A stretch of DNA of 5,205 bases from an uncultured Lachnospiraceae bacterium (GTDB taxonomy: Bacteria; Bacillota; Clostridia; Lachnospirales; Lachnospiraceae): NCBI GenBank assembly GCA_946611525.1, contig CAMODS010000110.1:1-5205 (forward strand). Reading direction: 5' to 3'. The notes below the pieces were generated by a model. That model had not been told where the DNA came from. It worked only from the letters and a program-made list of their open reading frames with translations, and searched no databases. Shown here in pieces: positions 1 to 5,205 of this stretch (within the stretch, counting starts at the first letter, position 1; the number at the start of each line of letters is the position of its first letter). The position numbers and the translations under genes were made by a program.

Positions 1-1006
1 ACACCTTATACCCTGCTTTTTCAAGGCCTTCTCTAATGATGGTGGCATTTTTCATATAATATGCGATCTGCTCTCTTATCTCACGCTGGCCCGCCTCAGT
101 GTATACCGCCTCTCCTGCTCTCTGTATGATGTAGGGAGCACCATTAAACTTTGTGCCGTGGCGTCTGGCCCACATATCATGAAGTGAGGTGTTTCCGCAC
201 TTTATTTCCTTAGGCACCACGGTAAAGCCCAGCCTTACGCCGGTAAAGCCTGCATTCTTGGAAAACGAGCGTATCTCAATGGCACATTTTTTGGCGCCTT
301 CACACTCATATATACTGTGAGGCACGTCATCCTCGGAAATATAGGCCTCGTATGCCGCATCAAATATAATGATCGCATCCTTTTTTATGGCGTAATCCAC
401 CCATTCCTGAAGCTGGCTCTTTGTCAGTGTCGTGCCGGTGGGATTGTTGGGAAGGCATAAATAGATAATGTCGGGAGTCTTGTGGGGCAGCTCGGGGACA
501 AAGCCGTTTTCTGCAGTACAAGGGAGGTATACGATATCACTCCAACGGTTTTCGCTCTTGATATAGTTACCGCAGCGGCCGCCCATAACGTTTGAATCCA
601 CGTAAACCGGATATACGGGATCGGTAACTGCTATGATGTTGTCTGTACCAAAAAGCTCCTGGATATTGCCGGAGTCGCTCTTTGCACCGTCGGAGATAAA
701 GATCTCATCGATATCTATGGATACGCCTCTTTTCTTGTAATCCTGCTCTGCTATGGCAGTGCGCAAAAACTCATAGCCGAGATCCGGCGCATATCCGTGA
801 AAGGTATCTGCCGAACCCATCTCATCAACTGCCTTATGCATGGCGTCAATGATGGTGGGTGCTATGGGCTGTGTCACATCCCCTATTCCAAGCCTTATGA
901 TCTCGGCATCGGGATTGCTTTCCCGATAAGCCGCCACCCGCTTTGCAATATCGGAAAAAAGGTAGCTTCCCGGGATCTTACTGTAGTTGCTGTTGATAGT
1001 GTACAT
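1..1006 (-). CDS. dapL: LL-diaminopimelate aminotransferase, 3'-truncated by window edge
   Basis: DapL is a PLP-dependent fold-type I aminotransferase. It converts tetrahydrodipicolinate and glutamate to LL-2,6-diaminopimelate and 2-oxoglutarate, replacing the succinylase, acetylase and dehydrogenase routes to lysine and meso-diaminopimelate. The 335 visible residues start MYTINSNYSKIPGSYLFSDI, typical of DapL, and continue with LGIGDVTQP (39-47), FHGYAPDLGYEFLR (69-82), ISDGAKSDSGN (104-114), VTDPVYPVYVD (127-137), PNNPTGTTL (186-194), FDAAYEAYI with Asp216 and Tyr219, and the PLP-lysine motif SFSKNAGFTGVRLGF with Lys250. RRHGTKFNGAPYIIQRA (281-297) is also characteristic and argues against a generic class I/II aminotransferase. 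Family members are about 400-410 residues, so some 70 C-terminal residues lie beyond the left edge. The ATG is fixed by AAGGAGG 4 nt upstream. The gene follows carB by 46 nt with no clear terminator between. Codon use looks like that of its neighbours, with no sign of recent transfer. Confidence 0.95.
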   Translation of the reverse strand, partial: MYTINSNYSKIPGSYLFSDIAKRVAAYRESNPDAEIIRLGIGDVTQPIAPTIIDAMHKAVDEMGSADTFHGYAPDLGYEFLRTAIAEQDYKKRGVSIDIDEIFISDGAKSDSGNIQELFGTDNIIAVTDPVYPVYVDSNVMGGRCGNYIKSENRWSDIVYLPCTAENGFVPELPHKTPDIIYLCLPNNPTGTTLTKSQLQEWVDYAIKKDAIIIFDAAYEAYISEDDVPHSIYECEGAKKCAIEIRSFSKNAGFTGVRLGFTVVPKEIKCGNTSLHDMWARRHGTKFNGAPYIIQRAGEAVYTEAGQREIREQIAYYMKNATIIREGLEKAGYKV

Positions 1007-1052
1007 ATTCCCTCCTTGATATTAACCTGTCCGTACGCAAACGGCGCAGTTT
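1007..1052 (-). other. carB-dapL intergenic spacer, 46 nt
   Basis: This is the only spacer longer than 2 nt in the window. It holds the dapL ribosome binding site and, further upstream, a short 4-bp inverted repeat (CCGT/ACGG around a 6-nt loop, 1031-1044). There is no U-tract after the repeat, so it is not an intrinsic terminator. I see no well-spaced -35/-10 pair in the spacer or in the last part of carB. The layout favours read-through from carB into dapL, but a promoter further inside carB cannot be excluded by eye. Confidence 0.6.
1011..1017 (-). promoter_or_regulatory. Ribosome binding site of dapL
   Basis: On the coding strand a perfect AAGGAGG lies 4 nt upstream of the ATG at 1006. 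It fixes the dapL start and indicates that dapL is initiated independently of carB translation, which ends about 36 nt further upstream. Confidence 0.88.
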
Positions 1053-4000
1053 TTATGATATGGTAGCAATCTCCGGCACAGTAGCCTCCAAAACGTCCAA
1101 AAGTATGCGTACAGTATCGAGTGACGTAAAGGTGGTCACACCGTTTTGTACCGCACAGCGCCTTATCTCGGCTCCGTCCTCATAATGGATACCGGAAAGC
1201 ACCGCCCGTGTGTTTATCACATAGCTTACGTAGCCGGCCCGGATGGACTCCAGGATCTCCTCGCTGCCATCGCTCATGCGGCCCCTGATGCGGGTGCGGA
1301 TGCCGTTTTCCTTAAGAAAAGTGCCGGTACCCATGGTGGCCTCTATATTGAAGCCAAGGTCGTAAAACCTTCTTATCAGTGGAAGTGCCTCGTCCTTGTC
1401 TTCATCAGCAAGAGTCACGACCACGGTACCATAGTCCTTCATCTTGATTCCGGATGCCTGAAGCGCCTTATAAAGTGCGATATTAAGCGACTTGTCATAG
1501 CCTATGGCTTCACCGGTGGACTTCATCTCAGGCGACAGGTAAGTATCCATGCCGGTAAGTTTCTCAAAGGAAAATGCCGGCGTCTTTACATACCATTTCT
1601 TTCGGCCTTCACCTGTCTCCTCCAGTACTCCCTGTGACTTAAGGGATTCGCCCAACATGACACGTGTGGCTATATCCACCAGACTTTTGCCGCTGGATTT
1701 TGACAGGAAGGGCACGCTTCTTGACGCTCTGGGATTGACCTCAATGACATATACATTGTCATCCTTATCCACTATAAACTGGATATTGTAAAGTCCGCGG
1801 ATGCCAATGGTAAGGCCCAGCCTCCGGGTATAGTCGGCTATGGTATCCTGTACCTCTTTTGATATGGAAAAAGGAGGATACACGCTGCTGCTGTCACCGG
1901 AATGGACTCCGGTACGTTCCACCAGCTCCATGATGCCGGGCAAAAATACATCCGTACCGTCACAGATGGCATCAACCTCGACCTCCTTGCCCTTTAGATA
2001 TTTGTCTATCAAAACCGGGCGCTCGGAATCCATGTCCACGGCGTTTCCAAGGTAGTGCCTTAACATCTCTTCGTTGGCCACTATCTCCATGGCACGACCA
2101 CCCAGTACAAAGCTGGGACGGACCAAAACGGGATAGCCTATGTCTGCCGCAGCCTTTACTCCGGCCTCGATATCCGTAACCGCCTGTCCCTTTGGATTGG
2201 GGATGCCGGCCTCATGAAGCACTGCGTCAAAGGAATCCCTGTCCTCTGCCTTTTCTATTGCCTTAAAATCGGTGCCGATGATGTTGACACCGCGTTTTGT
2301 GAGGCTTTCTGCCAGATTTACCGCTGTCTGTCCGCCCAGGGTGGCGATGACACCAATGGGCTTTTCCAGATGGACCACGTTCATCACATCCTCTGCGGTA
2401 AGGGGCTCAAAGTAGAGCTTGTCTGCAGTGGTATAATCTGTGGAGACCGTCTCCGGATTGTTGTTTATGACTATGGCCTCATAGCCCATACTGTGTATGG
2501 TCTTTACAGCGTGAACCGTAGAATAGTCAAACTCCACGCCCTGCCCTATTCTGATGGGGCCGGAGCCAAGGACGATCACCTTTTTATTGTCTGTGACCAC
2601 GGACTCGTTTTGTGTCTCGTAGGTAGAATAAAAATACGGTACATAGCTTTCAAACTCACCTGCACAGGTGTCTATCATCTTATATATCGGATGGATATCC
2701 AGCTTTTCTCTAAGCTCGTAGACCTCGTCCTCGTCACATTTCCAAAGTTCTGCCACATAGGCATCCGAAAAGCCCATGCGCTTTGCCTGCCTTAAAAGTT
2801 CTTCGTTGTTGGGATCATCTTCCATGCGACGTTCCAAATCCACGATCTTTTTTATCTTTTCCAAAAAGAACATGTCGATCCCGGTAATGTCGCAGATGAT
2901 CGTATAGTCCACTCCGAGCCACAAAAGCTGCGAGATGGCGTAGATCCTGTCGTCAGTACCTTCCTTGATATACTCTAAAAGATCATCCACACTCATGTGC
3001 TCCTTGTCGAACTTTTCCATGTGGATGTGGTTTTTACCATCCTCTAATGACCGGATGGCTTTTAGGAGGCTTTCCTCAAAGGTGCGGCCCACGCTCATTA
3101 CTTCTCCCGTGGCCTTCATCTGGGTGGAAAGTGTATTCATGGCTGCAGGGAACTTGTCAAAGGGGAAGCGCGGCATCTTTGTGACCACGTAATCCAGTGA
3201 AGGCTCGAAGCAGGCCGGTGTGTTTTTAAGCTCTATCTCATGGAGGTCCATACCCACCGCAATCTTGGCCGACACTCTGGCGATGGGGTATCCACTGGCT
3301 TTTGACGCCAGCGCAGAGGATCTTGACACACGGGGATTGACCTCTATCACATAGTATTTAAAGGAAAGGGGATCCAGGGCAAACTGAACATTACATCCGC
3401 CCTTTACATCCAGCGCACGTATGATCTTTAGGGCACTGTTCCTTAGCATATGGTATTCTTTGTTGGTAAGGGTCTGCGAAGGTGCCACGACTATGGAGTC
3501 ACCTGTGTGAATACCCACGGGATCCAGGTTTTCCATATTACATACGGTGATGGCGGTATCATTTGCATCACGCATCACCTCGTATTCTATCTCCTTGTAG
3601 CCCTTTATGCTCTTTTCAATAAGCACCTGATGGACAGGTGAAAGGGCCAGGGCGTTTTTCATCATACTTGAAAGCTCACCGGGATCCGAAGCAAAGCCGC
3701 CGCCTGTACCGCCAAGTGTAAAGGCGGGACGCAGTATAACAGGGTATCCTATCTCATCGGCGATCCTGTGGGCGTCAGCGTCGGAATAGGCTATGCCTGA
3801 GGGAACCACCGGCTCCCCTATCTTTTCACACAGCTCTTTGAAAAGCTCACGGTCCTCAGCTGTCTCTATAGACTTGGCATCGGTGCCCAAAAGCTCGATC
3901 TCACACTCTGCTAAAATGCCCTTTTTATAAAGCTGCATGGCCAGATTCAGTCCGGTCTGTCCTCCGATGCCCGGGACTATGGCATCAGGTCTCTCATATC

Positions 4001-4235
4001 GGCAGATGCGGGCCATGTACTCCAGGGTCAAAGGTTCCATATAAACCTTGTCTGCCACCATGGTATCGGTCATGATGGTGGCCGGGTTGGAGTTTGCAAG
4101 GATGACCTCGTAGCCCTCTTCCTTCAGCGCCAGACAGGCCTGGGTGCCTGCATAGTCAAACTCCGCCGCCTGTCCTATGACTATAGGGCCTGAGCCTATG
4201 ACCAGTATTTTTTTTAAGTCGGTTCTTTTAGACAT
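1053..4235 (-). CDS. carB: Carbamoyl-phosphate synthase large (ammonia-dependent synthetase) subunit, complete
   Basis: CarB makes carbamoyl phosphate from bicarbonate, ammonia and two ATP, feeding the pyrimidine and arginine pathways. It is 1060 residues, against 1073 in E. coli, with the standard layout. Residues 1 to about 400 form the carboxyphosphate ATP-grasp half: Arg129 in AEDR, Arg169, the loop LGGTGGG, Glu215, His243 and IEVNPR with Glu298/Asn300. About 401 to 550 is the oligomerisation domain. About 551 to 930 is the carbamate-phosphorylating half, homologous to the first: GSGPIRIGQG, Arg666, VRPSFVLGGRAM, Glu751, GVHSGD with His778, and Glu832/Asn834/Arg836. About 931 to 1060 is the allosteric MGS-like domain. 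Both active sites look intact. The proposed ornithine ligands (Glu773, Asp781, Thr1037) are kept, while two UMP-site positions appear changed. The ATG is supported by AAGAGG at 6 nt spacing and by the usual N-terminus before KKILVIGSGPI. The gene lies 2 nt downstream of carA, implying one transcript. Confidence 0.98.
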   Translation of the reverse strand: MSKRTDLKKILVIGSGPIVIGQAAEFDYAGTQACLALKEEGYEVILANSNPATIMTDTMVADKVYMEPLTLEYMARICRYERPDAIVPGIGGQTGLNLAMQLYKKGILAECEIELLGTDAKSIETAEDRELFKELCEKIGEPVVPSGIAYSDADAHRIADEIGYPVILRPAFTLGGTGGGFASDPGELSSMMKNALALSPVHQVLIEKSIKGYKEIEYEVMRDANDTAITVCNMENLDPVGIHTGDSIVVAPSQTLTNKEYHMLRNSALKIIRALDVKGGCNVQFALDPLSFKYYVIEVNPRVSRSSALASKASGYPIARVSAKIAVGMDLHEIELKNTPACFEPSLDYVVTKMPRFPFDKFPAAMNTLSTQMKATGEVMSVGRTFEESLLKAIRSLEDGKNHIHMEKFDKEHMSVDDLLEYIKEGTDDRIYAISQLLWLGVDYTIICDITGIDMFFLEKIKKIVDLERRMEDDPNNEELLRQAKRMGFSDAYVAELWKCDEDEVYELREKLDIHPIYKMIDTCAGEFESYVPYFYSTYETQNESVVTDNKKVIVLGSGPIRIGQGVEFDYSTVHAVKTIHSMGYEAIVINNNPETVSTDYTTADKLYFEPLTAEDVMNVVHLEKPIGVIATLGGQTAVNLAESLTKRGVNIIGTDFKAIEKAEDRDSFDAVLHEAGIPNPKGQAVTDIEAGVKAAADIGYPVLVRPSFVLGGRAMEIVANEEMLRHYLGNAVDMDSERPVLIDKYLKGKEVEVDAICDGTDVFLPGIMELVERTGVHSGDSSSVYPPFSISKEVQDTIADYTRRLGLTIGIRGLYNIQFIVDKDDNVYVIEVNPRASRSVPFLSKSSGKSLVDIATRVMLGESLKSQGVLEETGEGRKKWYVKTPAFSFEKLTGMDTYLSPEMKSTGEAIGYDKSLNIALYKALQASGIKMKDYGTVVVTLADEDKDEALPLIRRFYDLGFNIEATMGTGTFLKENGIRTRIRGRMSDGSEEILESIRAGYVSYVINTRAVLSGIHYEDGAEIRRCAVQNGVTTFTSLDTVRILLDVLEATVPEIATIS

Positions 4236-4237
4236 TA

Positions 4238-5205
4238 TTAACCTCTTTTTCTGTTTTTGAGCACCCGAAGGTTTTTAAACGCTTCAATATTATCTATGAA
4301 TCTATCGAAAAGGTAGTTGCTGTCCTCGGGGCCTGGTGCGGCCTCGGGATGATACTGGACTCCAAAAGCCAGATCATCGCGGCAGAACACTCCTTCCACC
4401 GTATCATCCAAAAGATTCTTGTGTGATATACGAAGTCCGGTACCCTCTATGGTCTTTTCATCAACAGCATAGCTGTGGTTCTGGGATGTAATATCTATCT
4501 TACCTGTCCTTATATCCATCACGGGGTGGTTGCCTCCGCGGTGACCGAATTTGAGCTTGTAGGTGGAAGCGCCATAGGCGATGGAAAGTATCTGATGCCC
4601 CAGACAGATGCCGAAGATCGGCACCCGGCCTATGAGGGCTTTTGCAGTCTCTATGACGGGTATCACGTCCTCGGGATCTCCGGGGCCGTTTGAAAAGAGT
4701 ACCCCGTCCGGCTTCATGAACATGATCTCCTCCCCGTCAGTATCGTAAGGCACCACTGTAACATTACAGTGTGCAGCATTAAGGCTTCTTATTATGTTAA
4801 GCTTTACCCCGCAGTCCACTACCACCACGTTGTACTTGGGATCGGGCGTCCGCGAATACCAGCGCTTTTTGCAGCTGACACGTGCTACCGCATCGTGGGG
4901 AACAGGGGTAGCCTCGATTCGCTTTATGGCCTCCTCTACCGAGGTTTCGGCAGATGTAATGATGGCCCTGCGGCTGCCATGGTCCCTGATGCTTTTTGTT
5001 AGCATGCGGGTGTCTATACCGCTAATGCCCGGTATGCCGTTTTCCTCCAGTACCTCTGACAGCGTTTTGGTATATCTGAAGTTGGAAGGAGCATCATTGT
5101 AGTCACGCGTTATCATGCCTCCCAGTGAGGGCACCTTGCATTCATAGTCATCATCCGTCATACCGTAGTTTCCGATGAGCGGATAGGTCATGACCACCGC
5201 CTGGT
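4238..5205 (-). CDS. carA: Carbamoyl-phosphate synthase small (glutaminase) subunit, 5'-truncated by window edge
   Basis: CarA is the glutamine amidotransferase subunit of cytoplasmic carbamoyl-phosphate synthetase; it hydrolyses glutamine and passes ammonia to CarB. The visible 321 residues begin mid-protein at Gln-Ala-Val-Val-Met-Thr-Tyr-Pro, which lines up with about residue 51 of E. coli CarA, so roughly 50 N-terminal residues lie beyond the right edge. Residues 1 to about 115 are the CarA-specific N-terminal domain (SNFRYT, GIDTRMLT). From about 123 a class I glutamine amidotransferase domain follows, with SNGPGDP, the nucleophile Cys200 in FGICLGHQ, FGHRGGNHPV, QNHSYAV, and the His285/Glu287 pair in QYHPEAAPGP, so the catalytic triad is intact. 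The linker between the domains is about 15 residues shorter than in E. coli. The protein ends in a basic tail (KNRKRG). The GTG at 5197 is an internal valine, not a start. The TAA stop lies 2 nt before the carB ATG. Family assignment is very secure. Confidence 0.97.
   Translation of the reverse strand, partial: QAVVMTYPLIGNYGMTDDDYECKVPSLGGMITRDYNDAPSNFRYTKTLSEVLEENGIPGISGIDTRMLTKSIRDHGSRRAIITSAETSVEEAIKRIEATPVPHDAVARVSCKKRWYSRTPDPKYNVVVVDCGVKLNIIRSLNAAHCNVTVVPYDTDGEEIMFMKPDGVLFSNGPGDPEDVIPVIETAKALIGRVPIFGICLGHQILSIAYGASTYKLKFGHRGGNHPVMDIRTGKIDITSQNHSYAVDEKTIEGTGLRISHKNLLDDTVEGVFCRDDLAFGVQYHPEAAPGPEDSNYLFDRFIDNIEAFKNLRVLKNRKRG
4242..4247 (-). promoter_or_regulatory. Ribosome binding site of carB, inside the 3' end of carA
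   Basis: On the coding strand AAGAGG lies 6 nt before the carB ATG and overlaps the last Lys-Arg-Gly codons of carA. Ribosomes finishing carA stop within 2 nt of the carB start, so translational coupling, which would help keep the two subunits in equal amounts, is likely. The coupling itself is inferred. Confidence 0.75.

Noticed and set aside
1031..1044. Short inverted repeat CCGT/ACGG between carB and dapL as a terminator
   Set aside because: The stem is only 4 bp and is not followed by a U-tract on the minus strand.
1146..1637. Plus-strand 163-codon open frame opposite the carB 3' end
   Set aside because: It is antisense to the CarB allosteric domain and has no recognisable motif. The other plus-strand frames in the window (for example 797-1066, 1549-1791, 3450-3641, 4475-4693, 4794-5102) are shadows for the same reason.
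2214..2795. Plus-strand 193-codon open frame opposite carB
   Set aside because: It lies wholly antisense to an intact, strongly conserved carB. Its translation is Cys/His-rich without recognisable domain order, typical of a shadow frame.
1053..4235. Two homologous halves of CarB as a recent tandem duplication
   Set aside because: The repeated architecture is the ancient internal duplication found in all CarB proteins. The halves are strongly diverged here, so nothing recent is indicated.
5195..5197. GTG as a possible start codon for a 319-residue carA product
   Set aside because: The frame stays open to the window edge (Gln-Ala before it), and the sequence matches the interior of CarA near residue 51. 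It is an internal valine codon, and the true start is outside the window.
1..5205. A previously undescribed system
   Set aside because: All but 48 bases of the window are explained by three well-known biosynthetic genes with intact key residues, and the remainder is short spacer DNA.

Overview
The window holds three co-directional genes, all on the minus strand, in transcription order: carA (5' end cut off by the right edge), carB (complete) and dapL (3' end cut off by the left edge). Coding density is close to 100 percent. The only non-coding DNA is 2 nt between carA and carB and 46 nt between carB and dapL. I see no RNA gene, mobile element, CRISPR array, long repeat or convincing terminator.

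Function: CarA and CarB form glutamine-dependent carbamoyl-phosphate synthetase. CarA frees ammonia from glutamine, and CarB combines it with bicarbonate and two ATP to make carbamoyl phosphate for the pyrimidine and arginine pathways. DapL (LL-diaminopimelate aminotransferase) makes LL-2,6-diaminopimelate directly from tetrahydrodipicolinate, supplying lysine and the meso-diaminopimelate of peptidoglycan. carA and carB are almost certainly co-transcribed and probably translationally coupled. dapL follows closely with its own strong Shine-Dalgarno site and may belong to the same transcript, although its pathway shares no step with carbamoyl phosphate synthesis.

Organism: the proteins look like those of anaerobic Clostridia, most likely a Lachnospiraceae-type gut or rumen bacterium. 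This is inferred from the DapL route, the style of the CarA and CarB sequences, the strong AGGAGG-type ribosome binding sites, frequent ATA (Ile) and AGG/AGA (Arg) codons, and a G+C content near 50 percent by eye. The family-level assignment is tentative.

Novelty: this is core biosynthetic metabolism. I found no sign of an undescribed system. The points worth checking are the carAB-dapL linkage, substitutions at the CarB nucleotide effector site, a motif variant in the first CarB half, and an eight-base A run near the carB start.
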